Under the pieces are notes generated by a model. The model was not told the origin of the DNA, searched no databases, and was given only the letters and a program-made list of their open reading frames with translations. 8,236 bases of DNA from the NCBI GenBank assembly GCA_017502065.1, contig JAFVVU010000132.1:1-8236 (forward strand). Direction: 5' to 3'. The position numbers were made by a program, and so were the translations under genes. Below, piece by piece: positions 1 to 5,992 of the stretch; the stretch's first letter is position 1; each line of letters opens with the position of its first letter. This DNA is from Clostridia bacterium (GTDB lineage Bacteria; Bacillota; Clostridia; RUG12999).

Positions 1-1
1 A

Positions 2-67
2 AAAACATATGTTAAAGTAGCAGGTGAAATCACATACGGTATCGCTACAACTTTCACAGTAGAATAA
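2..67 (+). CDS. C-terminal end of an unidentified protein (5' truncated by window)
   Basis: An open frame enters from the left edge and ends at a TAA at 65-67, giving 21 visible residues (KTYVKVAGEITYG...FTVE). The fragment alternates hydrophobic and polar residues rich in Val, Ile and Thr, as in a beta strand, but it is too short to assign a family. The next gene begins 17 nt downstream with its own strong ribosome site and both end at the same terminator, so they probably share a transcript. The frame is an inference from the absence of stops and the clean fit to the following gene. Confidence 0.55.
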   Translation, partial: KTYVKVAGEITYGIATTFTVE

Positions 68-84
68 TGCGGAGGGTATATAAA

Positions 85-240
85 ATGAAAAAATATATTA
101 AACCTATGGCAAATATGAATGAATATACTCTCATCGAGAGACTTGCAAACCTTGATACATGGCTTGCAGGGGAAGGCGCAGAGCTTGGTGTAGACAGCGA
201 TATCGCTGCTTACAAAACAAGCTACAACATGGCTTCCTGA
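85..240 (+). CDS. 51-residue peptide with MKKYIKP N-terminus, function unknown
   Basis: ATG at 85 lies 8 nt after a GGAGGG ribosome site (71-76), and the frame runs 51 codons to TGA at 238-240, closely followed by a strong terminator at 253-283. These signals make a real gene likely despite its size. The product starts MKKYIKPMAN, has an amphipathic leader-like middle (about residues 13-25), a Gly/Ala-rich stretch (residues 28-35) and the tail YKTSYNMAS. There is no signal peptide, membrane segment or cysteine. The K-K-Y-x-K-P beginning resembles many short Firmicutes peptides, including some RiPP precursors such as lasso-peptide leaders, but no maturation enzyme or transporter is visible because only 67 nt of the upstream gene are in the window. 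It could equally be a small structural or regulatory peptide. The gene call is fairly secure; the function is unknown. Confidence 0.65.
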   Translation: MKKYIKPMANMNEYTLIERLANLDTWLAGEGAELGVDSDIAAYKTSYNMAS

Positions 241-252
241 TTCAAAAGCAAC

Positions 253-283
253 AAACCCCGAACCAATCGGTTCGGGGTTTTTT
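253..283 (+). terminator. Intrinsic terminator after the small peptide gene
   Basis: A perfect 12-bp stem, AAACCCCGAACC (253-264) pairing with GGTTCGGGGTTT (269-280), closes a 4-nt AATC loop and runs into T residues through 283. It sits 12 nt after the stop codon of the 51-residue gene. Confidence 0.93.
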
Positions 284-285
284 AT

Positions 286-344
286 GTAAGGCTCCCCTTA
301 CACAGGGAAGGCTATCCGGAATGCCACGCAGGGCATTCCCTACA
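286..344. repeat. Dispersed intergenic repeat-like segment with hairpin
   Basis: This noncoding stretch begins with GGCTCCCCTTACACAGGG and contains a hairpin with GGAATGCC (318-325) pairing with GGCATTCC (332-339) across a 6-nt loop. Both parts resemble short dispersed intergenic repeats that recur in Clostridia and other gut bacteria. Only one copy is present in the window, so repeat status comes from general recognition. No open frame with a ribosome site covers it. Confidence 0.45.
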
Positions 345-368
345 ATGATGTTGCAAATCCTAATCTAA

Positions 369-404
369 CATCCTGAGATTCTTCAGCGTTGCATCAAAAT
401 GACA
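369..404. repeat. Partial copy of a widespread GTCATTxTGA...AAGAATCTC-type repeat
   Basis: Read on the minus strand, this segment starts TGTCATTTTGATGC and ends GAAGAATCTCAGGATG. That matches a well-known intergenic repeat style (GTCATTCTGAGC... with GAAGAATCTC) found scattered in many bacterial genomes. Only one copy lies in the window. Together with the preceding segment it suggests that 286-404 is a small repeat mosaic. Confidence 0.5.
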
Positions 405-417
405 GTAAAGAAAGATT

Positions 418-467
418 TATACTCAAGGAAATAATCCTTTTTTTAGCGGATTTTTTCCTTAAGTATA
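418..467. repeat. Long imperfect inverted repeat upstream of the AEC promoter
   Basis: The left arm 418-437 (core AAGGAAATAATCC) pairs with the right arm 448-467 (core GGATTTTTTCCTT) over 20 bp with two mismatches, around a 10-nt loop TTTTTTTAGC. Neither strand shows a T-run immediately after the stem, so it is not a standard intrinsic terminator. It ends one base before the -35 element of the downstream promoter, so an operator or mobile-element end are both possible. Confidence 0.6.
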
Positions 468-468
468 G

Positions 469-497
469 TTGAAAAAAGGCAGATTTTATGATAGAAT
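469..497 (+). promoter_or_regulatory. Sigma-A type promoter for the AEC permease
   Basis: The -35 element TTGAAA (469-474) and the -10 element TAGAAT (492-497) are separated by exactly 17 nt, so transcription should start near 504. That gives a leader of about 33 nt before the ATG at 537. The stretch from 284 to 536 holds no gene, only the repeats listed and this promoter. Confidence 0.75.
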
Positions 498-536
498 AAT
501 GTATATTATTTATACCAAACATTTGAAGGTGATTAT

Positions 537-1505
537 ATGGAGATTTTTAATCTTACACTTAACCAGATGCTGATGATGTTCAGCCTGATTTTAGTGGGGT
601 TTTTATTAAGAAAGAAAACTAATATTCCGGAAAATGCAGGTACTATAATGGCAAAGCTGGAAACGTTTGTTTTTGTACCGGCGCTTTCTATGTTTACACA
701 GATGACGAAATGCACAGTGGAGTCATTTAAAGAAAACTCTATACTTATTCTGTATGGATTGATAATAGTTGTGTGTGCAATTGCTGTTTCTTATCCGCTT
801 TCAAAATGTTTTGTGAGAAAAAATGCGGATTTGCCTGAAAATATGTATCAGAGAAACATATTCAAATATGCTCTTACTTTTGGTAACTATGGGTTTATGG
901 GGAACTTCATAATCCTTGGGGTATGGGGAAGTGATATGTTTTATAAATATTCCCTGTTCAACTTCTTTGTTGCGATTTTGTGCAGTAGCTGGGGACTTTA
1001 CATACTGATACCGAAAGATAAAAATGCAGGAATCCTTGAAAATCTTAAAAAAGGATTGCTTACTCCGCCTATGATTGGTTTGGTTCTTGGCATGCTGCTT
1101 GGTCTTCTTGATTTAACCAGATATGTGCCGCAGTTTTTGATTGATGCATTTGACAGTGCGGGTGATTGTCAGGGACCGGTTGCTATGGTCCTTGCCGGAT
1201 TTGTAATCGGCGGATATAACTTTAAAGAGCTTATGATGAAGAAAAAAGTATATGTAGTTACATTTTTAAGACTGGTTGCTATCCCTGCAATACTTATGGT
1301 TATATTGAAACTGTTTGGAACAAGCGAAGAAATAATGACGCTTGCGCTTATTGCCTTTGCCACACCGCTTGGTCTTAATACAATTGTTTATCCGGCGGCA
1401 TACGGCGGCGATACAAAAACCGGTGCATCCATGACAATGATATCACATACGCTGTCGGTTATTACAATTCCGCTTATGTACCTTATTTTTATTGTATGGT
1501 TATAA
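537..1505 (+). CDS. AEC (auxin efflux carrier) family permease
   Basis: A 322-residue, highly hydrophobic protein with about ten predicted membrane segments (approximately 7-24, 43-56, 69-91, 108-130, 136-158, 174-193, 211-226, 238-259, 264-284, 298-321). That is the two-times-five layout of the Mem_trans/AEC family. Family-like signatures are the YALTFGNYGFMGN stretch (residues 111-123) and the conserved C-terminal half FATPLGLNTIVYP (residues 274-286) followed by a Gly-Asp loop and a final helix pair. Family members export or exchange small carboxylates such as malate; the substrate here is not readable. The start at 537 follows an AAGGTGAT ribosome site, and full family length is present. 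It is a single-gene unit with its own promoter and a terminator shared with the convergent gene. Confidence 0.9.
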   Translation: MEIFNLTLNQMLMMFSLILVGFLLRKKTNIPENAGTIMAKLETFVFVPALSMFTQMTKCTVESFKENSILILYGLIIVVCAIAVSYPLSKCFVRKNADLPENMYQRNIFKYALTFGNYGFMGNFIILGVWGSDMFYKYSLFNFFVAILCSSWGLYILIPKDKNAGILENLKKGLLTPPMIGLVLGMLLGLLDLTRYVPQFLIDAFDSAGDCQGPVAMVLAGFVIGGYNFKELMMKKKVYVVTFLRLVAIPAILMVILKLFGTSEEIMTLALIAFATPLGLNTIVYPAAYGGDTKTGASMTMISHTLSVITIPLMYLIFIVWL

Positions 1506-1516
1506 AAAACACAAAT

Positions 1517-1545
1517 AAAAAAGGCAGCTTTCGCTGCCTTTTTTT
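1517..1545. terminator. Bidirectional intrinsic terminator between convergent genes
   Basis: The stem GGCAGC (1523-1528) with GCTGCC (1533-1538) has a TTTC loop and is flanked by six A on the left and seven T on the right, so it can terminate both the AEC transcript and the minus-strand LUD transcript. The LUD stop codon (1544-1546) lies at its edge. Confidence 0.93.
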
Positions 1546-2185
1546 AATATCCTAATTCCTCGCCGACGAGGATGACTTTAATTCGGTTTTTGATGCGCTG
1601 ATGTGAGGAAACTACATAGTTACAGCAGATACGTGAGCCTGATGGGCAACCGGAGAAGTCTGCTTTATCGGCAGCTATGCATTTGCCGGTTTTACTGCAA
1701 TAAGTATCGCAGTTAAGACGTGCGCTGTTTTTCGGCGCTGTTATGGTTTTTACTCTTGTAATTGCCGCATCGACATCTTTTACAATTTTGTTTATACCTG
1801 CAACAACAATAACGGATTTTGGTCCGAAAACAAGCGCCGCAACTCTGTTGCTGTTGCCGTCCACATTATAAAGCTCGCCGTTTTCGGTGATGGCGTTGGC
1901 GCTTAAAAAATATGTATCGGCTGAGAAGGATTTTATAAAAAGATTTCTGATGTCTTCAGTGGAAAGTCCTGCGGCATAGCGGTCAAGAAAATTATAATCG
2001 CCGTTGCGAAGAAGGTCAAGGACGCCGCTGTCAATCAAACTCATTGAACCGCCGACAGCAACTGTTTCGCCGGGGGAGATAAGCTCTTTTATTTTTGGCA
2101 CAACGTCCGAAATTTTATCAACATATATGCCCTGCATATTATTTTTTTCAAGATTAGCAAGAACCTTTTCGATTTTTTCGTTCAT
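1544..2185 (-). CDS. LUD-domain protein with cysteine-rich C-terminus
   Basis: A 213-residue cytoplasmic protein matching the LUD (lactate utilisation / LutC-YkgG-like) domain. It has an N-terminal helix, the glycine-rich TVAVGGSMSL segment (residues 41-50), a central region ending in the VFGPKSVIVVAGINKIV strand-turn (residues 119-135), and then RVKTITAPKNSARL. A tail follows with six cysteines at residues 159, 163, 169, 180, 187 and 188, which could bind a metal or iron-sulfur cluster. No lutA or lutB partners are nearby, so a role in lactate oxidation is not supported; such stand-alone LUD proteins are usually uncharacterised. The start is chosen by GGAGTG (2191-2196) 5 nt upstream of the ATG. 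An intrinsic terminator lies just before that ribosome site, so expression must come from readthrough or from a promoter inside the preceding gene. Confidence 0.85.
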   Translation of the reverse strand: MNEKIEKVLANLEKNNMQGIYVDKISDVVPKIKELISPGETVAVGGSMSLIDSGVLDLLRNGDYNFLDRYAAGLSTEDIRNLFIKSFSADTYFLSANAITENGELYNVDGNSNRVAALVFGPKSVIVVAGINKIVKDVDAAITRVKTITAPKNSARLNCDTYCSKTGKCIAADKADFSGCPSGSRICCNYVVSSHQRIKNRIKVILVGEELGY

Positions 2186-2202
2186 AATATCACTCCGTAA
2201 TT

Positions 2203-2228
2203 AAAAAAGCGGAAAATGCCGCTTTTTT
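2203..2228 (-). terminator. Intrinsic terminator after the CD1247-like gene
   Basis: A ten-bp stem, AAAAAAGCGG (2203-2212) with CCGCTTTTTT (2219-2228), has a 6-nt loop. On the minus strand the hairpin is followed by a T-run, and it lies 13 nt after the zinc-ribbon gene stop and 6 nt before the LUD ribosome site. Confidence 0.85.
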
Positions 2229-2241
2229 GATTTTAAATTAA

Positions 2242-2619
2242 TTATTCGTGGTCGTGGCAACCGCAGTCGCAGTCACAATCAAATTCAATTTCGATTTTTT
2301 CGCCGCAAACCTGGCAATAAATATCTTCGTCGCTATCGAGTAAATCTTCGTCAACATAGATTTTGTTGCCGCATTTTTCACATGTGATTTCGTAATATTC
2401 CATATCATCGTCATCTTCATCATCGAAATCTTCTGTGAGTTCGTCAAGAAGTTCTTCAACATCTGTCTGTCTTTCGTCGAGGTCATCAAGCTCGCATGCC
2501 ATTTCATCAATAAGATCAAGCATTGCAAGAACGAGTTTTCCTTCATTTGTATCTTCGTTAATCTTCAGTCCGTCTGCAAGACCCTGGAGATAAGAAGCTC
2601 TTTCGGTAAGGTAAGACAT
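2242..2619 (-). CDS. CD1247-like acidic zinc-ribbon protein
   Basis: A 125-residue protein in three parts. Residues 1-50 form the helical N-terminal domain (MSYLTERASYLQGLADGL...) typical of the clostridial CD1247 N-terminal domain family. Residues 51-75 are strongly acidic (Asp/Glu-rich, including FDDEDDDD). Residues 80-105 are a zinc ribbon with C80-x2-C83 and C102-x2-C105. The end, CDCDCGCHDHE, adds four alternating cysteines and two histidines. The function is unknown. Members are sometimes labelled as regulators, but no helix-turn-helix is visible here. It lies 21 nt downstream of efp and is probably co-transcribed with it. An upstream GTG at 2626-2628 is in frame but overlaps the Shine-Dalgarno, so the ATG at 2617-2619 is chosen. 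Confidence 0.88.
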   Translation of the reverse strand: MSYLTERASYLQGLADGLKINEDTNEGKLVLAMLDLIDEMACELDDLDERQTDVEELLDELTEDFDDEDDDDMEYYEITCEKCGNKIYVDEDLLDSDEDIYCQVCGEKIEIEFDCDCDCGCHDHE

Positions 2620-2627
2620 ATAAAACA

Positions 2628-2634
2628 CTCCTTT
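2628..2634 (-). promoter_or_regulatory. Ribosome site deciding the CD1247-like start
   Basis: AAAGGAG on the minus strand ends 8 nt before the ATG at 2619. Its last G is the first base of the in-frame GTG at 2628, which rules out that earlier start. Confidence 0.8.
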
Positions 2635-2640
2635 ATTAAA

Positions 2641-3198
2641 TTATACTCTTTCCATGTATTCGCCTGTACGTGTGTCAATTCTGATTTTGTTACCGATTTC
2701 AACGAAAAGGGGAACATAAACAGTTGCACCTGTTTCAACAGTAGCCGGTTTTGTTGCGCCTGTTGCTGTATCGCCTTTGAAGCCCGGTTCTGTTTCTGTA
2801 ACTTCAAGTTCAACGAAGTTCGGCGGTTCAACACCGAATACGCTGCCTTTGTAGGAAAGAACTTTAACTGTCATATTTTCTTTAAGGAACGGCAATGCGC
2901 TTTCCAGAATATTTGTGTCAAGCGGAAGCTGTTCATATGTTTCTGTGTCCATAAAGTAGTAAAGTTCGCCGTCGTTATATAAGTATTCCATATCTTTGCG
3001 TTCGATATGCGCTTTCGGCATTTTATCTGTCGGGTTGAAAGTTTTTTCAATAACCCCGCCTGTTATAACGTTTTTAATTTTTGTTCTTACAAACGCTGCA
3101 CCTTTACCCGGTTTAACGTGCTGGAACTGAATGATCTGGAACACGTTTCCGTCCAGTTCAAATGTAATGCCGTTTCTAAAATCACCTGCTGATATCAT
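2641..3198 (-). CDS. efp: Translation elongation factor P
   Basis: A 185-residue full-length EF-P, which binds the ribosomal E-site region and rescues ribosomes stalled on consecutive prolines. It begins [17 protein letters not shown] and has the KOW-like N-terminal domain with the modification loop [10 protein letters not shown]. Lys32 at the tip is where bacterial EF-P carries its modification; in Bacillus subtilis this is a 5-aminopentanol group on Lys32. The central and C-terminal OB domains follow, including [20 protein letters not shown] and the C-terminal [17 protein letters not shown]. The start follows a GGAGG site. It lies downstream of the aminopeptidase P-like gene with a 78-nt gap containing its own promoter, and upstream of the CD1247-like gene. 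No modification enzyme is in the window. Confidence 0.97.
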   Translation of the reverse strand: MISAGDFRNGITFELDGNVFQIIQFQHVKPGKGAAFVRTKIKNVITGGVIEKTFNPTDKMPKAHIERKDMEYLYNDGELYYFMDTETYEQLPLDTNILESALPFLKENMTVKVLSYKGSVFGVEPPNFVELEVTETEPGFKGDTATGATKPATVETGATVYVPLFVEIGNKIRIDTRTGEYMERV

Positions 3199-3232
3199 CT
3201 TAAGTAACCTCCGTAAGTTATTATTACTTTAT

Positions 3233-3261
3233 ATTTTACACTATTTTTCCATAAAGTTCAA
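3233..3261 (-). promoter_or_regulatory. Promoter of efp
   Basis: On the minus strand, TTGAAC (3256-3261) and TAAAAT (3233-3238) are separated by exactly 17 nt in the gap between the peptidase stop and the efp start. Initiation near 3226 would give a leader of about 28 nt. No terminator hairpin precedes it, so readthrough from aroQ-pepP is also possible. Confidence 0.8.
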
Positions 3262-3276
3262 GTATTTTTTATATAT

Positions 3277-4347
3277 TTATAAAATTATTAACTCTTTTGG
3301 TGCTTCGCAAAGGATTTTAATGCCGTTTTCAGTAACGAGAACGGTATCTTCAATACGAACACCGAAGCAGCTGTCAAAGTAAACACCGGGTTCAACCGTA
3401 ACAATCATGCCGGGTTGAAGAATGTCGGTTCCTCTTGGGCCGAGTGTTGGTGCCTCGTGCACCTCTGTGCCAACACCGTGACCGAGGGAATGCCCGAAAA
3501 ACTCTTTGTATCCGAACATATCAAGAAGGTTTCTTGATATACCGTCAATTTCGCTGCATACCTTTCCGGGAGCAACAAGAGAAAGCATTTTGAGCTGCGT
3601 GAAATGCACGGCATTATACACACGGCGCTGTTCTTTTGTAACATTGCCGACAGCAACGGTTCGTGTTATATCACTGCAATAGCCGTTATACAGACAGCCG
3701 AAATCCATAACAACAAAATCACCGAGTTCGATTTTCTTTTCGGAAGCCGTGCCGTGCGGTTTTGCTGAGTTTGCGCCTGATGCAACAACCGATTCAAAGG
3801 ATGTGCCGCTCGCACCGTTTTTGCGCATATAATATTCAAGCTCGGCGGCAATTTCGCATTCGGATACGCCGGGACGGATTTTATCAAGTACGTTATGGAA
3901 TGCACCCACAGCAAGCTCAGCCGCTTTTTCAAGGTTTGCTATTTCAGTATCATCTTTGATGATTTTAAGTGATGCCACAAGTCCTGCCGTGCCAACAAGT
4001 TCTGCACCCTTTATATTACGTTTCATGGCGGAATATACTGCATTTGAAATAACCCTGTCTTCAATACCGAGTCGGGCAATGCTGTGTTTTATGATTATGT
4101 CATTTATTATATTGTAAATTCCTTCTTTTATGTCCCTGATTGTGTAAAGCGGACACTGCTCCGCCGCCTGCTGAAGATAGCGGAAATCACAGATTATATA
4201 TGCCGCATCAAGTGTGATGAGAAGGTCGCCTTCAGAACCTGAAAATCCACTTAAATAAAATACGTTTGTGCGGTCGGAAATAATGATACCGCTAAGGTTT
4301 TCGGATGCCATTTTTCTTCTTAAGTCGGAAAGCCTGTTATTTATCAT
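3277..4347 (-). CDS. M24B aminopeptidase P / Xaa-Pro peptidase family, intact metal site
   Basis: A 356-residue two-domain pita-bread peptidase expected to release N-terminal residues next to proline or split X-Pro peptides in the cytoplasm. Residues 1-125 form the creatinase-type N-terminal domain, and about 130-350 the catalytic domain. All five dimetal ligands are recognisable: Asp215 (VVMDFG), Asp226 (YCSDITRT), His290 (SLGHGVG), Glu319 (VTVEPG) and Glu333 (VRIEDT). A substrate-binding His is present in AKPHGT (residue 198). The length is that of the short YpdF/PepQ-like clostridial enzymes; aminopeptidase versus dipeptidase specificity cannot be separated by eye. Its ATG overlaps the aroQ stop by 11 nt, and its ribosome site AAAGGGTGA is inside aroQ, so translation is coupled. 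It contrasts with the degenerate M24 protein at 6006-7181. Confidence 0.93.
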   Translation of the reverse strand: MINNRLSDLRRKMASENLSGIIISDRTNVFYLSGFSGSEGDLLITLDAAYIICDFRYLQQAAEQCPLYTIRDIKEGIYNIINDIIIKHSIARLGIEDRVISNAVYSAMKRNIKGAELVGTAGLVASLKIIKDDTEIANLEKAAELAVGAFHNVLDKIRPGVSECEIAAELEYYMRKNGASGTSFESVVASGANSAKPHGTASEKKIELGDFVVMDFGCLYNGYCSDITRTVAVGNVTKEQRRVYNAVHFTQLKMLSLVAPGKVCSEIDGISRNLLDMFGYKEFFGHSLGHGVGTEVHEAPTLGPRGTDILQPGMIVTVEPGVYFDSCFGVRIEDTVLVTENGIKILCEAPKELIIL

Positions 4348-4774
4348 TTTCTGTCACCCTTTCGATAATCAGCTTAACGCCTTCAATATAGCTGTTTTTG
4401 CCAAGTCCTGCAATCTGACCGATGCAGACTGCGGAAATAACGCTTACTTTACGAAAATCTTCTCTTTCGTGGATGTTTGAAAGATGCACCTCCGCAACCG
4501 GAACGTCGATACAGTCAATAGCATCTGCAATTGCATAGGAATAATGCGTGTATGCACCTGCATTCATTACAATTCCGTCATATTTTCCATTTGCCGCATG
4601 GAGCATATCTATAATTGCGCCCTCATGGTTTGACTGGAAAAAAGTAAAGTTTATTTCGGGAAAGCTTTTTTTTATATATTCATTTACATCATCAAGAGTT
4701 TCGGTACCGTAATGCTTCGGGTCGCGTTTTCCAAGCATATTTAGATTAGGTCCGTTTATTACTAAAATGTCCAT
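4337..4774 (-). CDS. aroQ: Type II 3-dehydroquinate dehydratase
   Basis: A 145-residue enzyme of the shikimate pathway that converts 3-dehydroquinate to 3-dehydroshikimate, usually as a dodecamer. The N-terminal NGPNLNMLGKRDPKHYG carries the catalytic Arg17 and Tyr22. NHEGAIID (49-56), the NAGAYTH stretch (71-77) and AEVHLSNIHERE with His97, plus Arg108, supply the remaining active-site signatures. NAG replaces the more common NPG at residues 71-73. The frame is open for 39 more codons upstream, but the ATG at 4772-4774 matches the family N-terminus and lies 9 nt after AAAGGA (4784-4789), so the shorter form is chosen. It is the first gene of a leftward operon with the M24 aminopeptidase and probably efp. 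Confidence 0.95.
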   Translation of the reverse strand: MDILVINGPNLNMLGKRDPKHYGTETLDDVNEYIKKSFPEINFTFFQSNHEGAIIDMLHAANGKYDGIVMNAGAYTHYSYAIADAIDCIDVPVAEVHLSNIHEREDFRKVSVISAVCIGQIAGLGKNSYIEGVKLIIERVTENDK

Positions 4775-4800
4775 GAACTTCAGTCCTTTCGTATAAATAT

Positions 4801-4829
4801 ATAGTAGCATATTTGCCATATTTTTGCAA
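4801..4829 (-). promoter_or_regulatory. Promoter of the aroQ operon
   Basis: On the minus strand, TTGCAA (4824-4829) lies 17 nt before TACTAT (4801-4806), which is preceded by TGC as in an extended -10. Initiation near 4794 leaves about 20 nt before the aroQ ATG, just enough for the ribosome site. Confidence 0.75.
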
Positions 4830-4847
4830 GTGGTTTTGTGTGTGGTT

Positions 4848-4890
4848 ACCAAAAAATCGAAATAAACCAAAAAAATATCGCAAAACACCA
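4848..4890. promoter_or_regulatory. Candidate operator: ACCA-plus-A-tract repeats between divergent promoters
   Basis: ACCAAAAAATCGAAA starts at 4848, and a similar ACCAAAAAAATATCGCAAA starts at 4866. A third ACCA lies at 4887, giving spacings of 18 and 21 nt, close to two helical turns. The repeats sit between the aroQ promoter and the rightward promoter. They may be protein-binding sites or simply curved A-tract DNA; no regulator gene is in the window. Confidence 0.35.
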
Positions 4891-4898
4891 ATGACTTA

Positions 4899-4907
4899 TG
4901 TTATAAT
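4899..4907 (+). promoter_or_regulatory. Extended -10 promoter of the rightward operon
   Basis: TGT followed by a perfect TATAAT (4902-4907) makes an extended -10. The sequence 17-18 nt upstream is a poor -35 (CGCAAA or TCGCAA), which would suit activator dependence. The leader to the ATG at 4958 is about 44 nt. Confidence 0.7.
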
Positions 4908-4940
4908 GTATGTAATAATTAAAGTAACAATATATACTGG

Positions 4941-4946
4941 AAGGAG
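4941..4946 (+). promoter_or_regulatory. Ribosome site deciding the PTE-like start
   Basis: AAGGAG ends 11 nt before the ATG at 4958. The in-frame GTG at 4946 overlaps this site and so cannot be the start. Confidence 0.7.
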
Positions 4947-4957
4947 TGTATTTTGAA

Positions 4958-5992
4958 ATGGCAGTGGAAACTGTTCTCGGAAAAGTAGAGAAAAAGGATC
5001 TTGGGATTATAACTCCCCACGAACATACTTTTATCGATTTGAGAGGGTTTTATACGGACCGCCCGGTAAGAGGCTGCGACGACCCGTACAATGCTCCGGT
5101 AACAATGGATAAGCTCGGTATCTTAAGCCGTGACCCGTATGCTCTTCGTGACAATCTTCTTATGGATGATTATGATACCCAGTGCGATGAAATTATGCAG
5201 TTCAAAAACGCAGGGGGAAGAACCGTTGTTGATGCAACAACAACAGGAATCGGTAAAGACCCGGAAAGACTTAAAAAGCTTGCTCTCGATACCGGTCTTC
5301 ATATTATTGCAGGTGCAGGATATTATGTTGGGTCAATGCTTCCGCCGGAGCTTGATACAATGAGCGCCGAAGAAATTGCCGAAACAATTATTGAAGAAAT
5401 TGAAGTAGGTATTAACGGAACTGATATCAAAGCCGGTGTAATCGGCGAAATCGGTATCGGTGAGGATTTCAGCGAAATGGAAGAAAAAATTCTCCGTGCC
5501 GCTTGTATTGCACAGATTAAAACAGGACTCGGACTTTTAATACATATCAACCCATGGGTACCGCTTGGAGTAAGAGCGGCAAAAATTGCTCTTGAAATGG
5601 GCGTGCCGAAAGAAAAAATCTGTATTTGCCACGTTGACGTTGAATGCAGAATGGATTATATGAAGGAAGTTCTTGACCTTGGTGTTTATATTGAATACGA
5701 TAACTTCGGTAAAGAATATTTCGTAAATCAGGAAGTAAGAAATAAAGGCTACGGAAACTTTGTAACTGACGTGTACAGAGTCGAAACTCTTAAAGAGCTT
5801 ATTGATGCAGGCTACGCAGATCAGATTGTTTTAAGCTGTGATGTTTGCCTTAAAAACTTACTTCACAAATACGGCGGATGGGGCTTTGACCACATTCTCG
5901 TGAACATTGTACCTATGATGAAAGAATACGGAATTTCGCAGGCTGACATTGATAAAATGTTAATAACAAATCCTGCAGATTTCTTAGATTAA
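4958..5992 (+). CDS. Phosphotriesterase-family metal-dependent hydrolase
   Basis: A 344-residue TIM-barrel amidohydrolase-superfamily protein of the phosphotriesterase (PTE/PLL/PHP) group. Ligand motifs appear in order: His21 and His23 (TPHEHTF), Glu164 (GVIGEIG), His196 (LLIHINPW), His225 (CICHVDVE) and Asp295 (VLSCDVC). It ends with the family NPADFL motif (residues 338-343). Glu164 takes the place of the carboxylated lysine of true phosphotriesterases, as in the PHP-type homologues, so lactone, ester, amide or carbamate hydrolysis is more plausible than organophosphate hydrolysis; the substrate is not known. It has no signal peptide and is cytoplasmic. It is the first gene of a rightward operon, 13 nt before the M24-like gene, which suggests the two act on the same compound. 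The start at 4958 is preferred over the upstream GTG. Confidence 0.9.
   Translation: MAVETVLGKVEKKDLGIITPHEHTFIDLRGFYTDRPVRGCDDPYNAPVTMDKLGILSRDPYALRDNLLMDDYDTQCDEIMQFKNAGGRTVVDATTTGIGKDPERLKKLALDTGLHIIAGAGYYVGSMLPPELDTMSAEEIAETIIEEIEVGINGTDIKAGVIGEIGIGEDFSEMEEKILRAACIAQIKTGLGLLIHINPWVPLGVRAAKIALEMGVPKEKICICHVDVECRMDYMKEVLDLGVYIEYDNFGKEYFVNQEVRNKGYGNFVTDVYRVETLKELIDAGYADQIVLSCDVCLKNLLHKYGGWGFDHILVNIVPMMKEYGISQADIDKMLITNPADFLD

Noticed and set aside
159..368. 69-codon plus-strand frame
   Set aside because: It overlaps the better-supported 51-residue gene and reads through the terminator and repeat region. It has no ribosome site and an Arg/Gln-rich composition unlike real genes here.
253..467. 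Possible CRISPR or riboswitch in the gene-free region
   Set aside because: There are no regularly spaced repeats and no recognisable aptamer core. The hairpins are explained by a terminator and dispersed repeats.
2238..2834. Minus-strand frames overlapping the CD1247-like gene and efp
   Set aside because: They are alternative frames of recognised genes with no family features.
4775..4891. 39-residue N-terminal extension of AroQ
   Set aside because: It runs through the aroQ promoter and ribosome site, and the family N-terminus starts at the Met encoded at 4772-4774.
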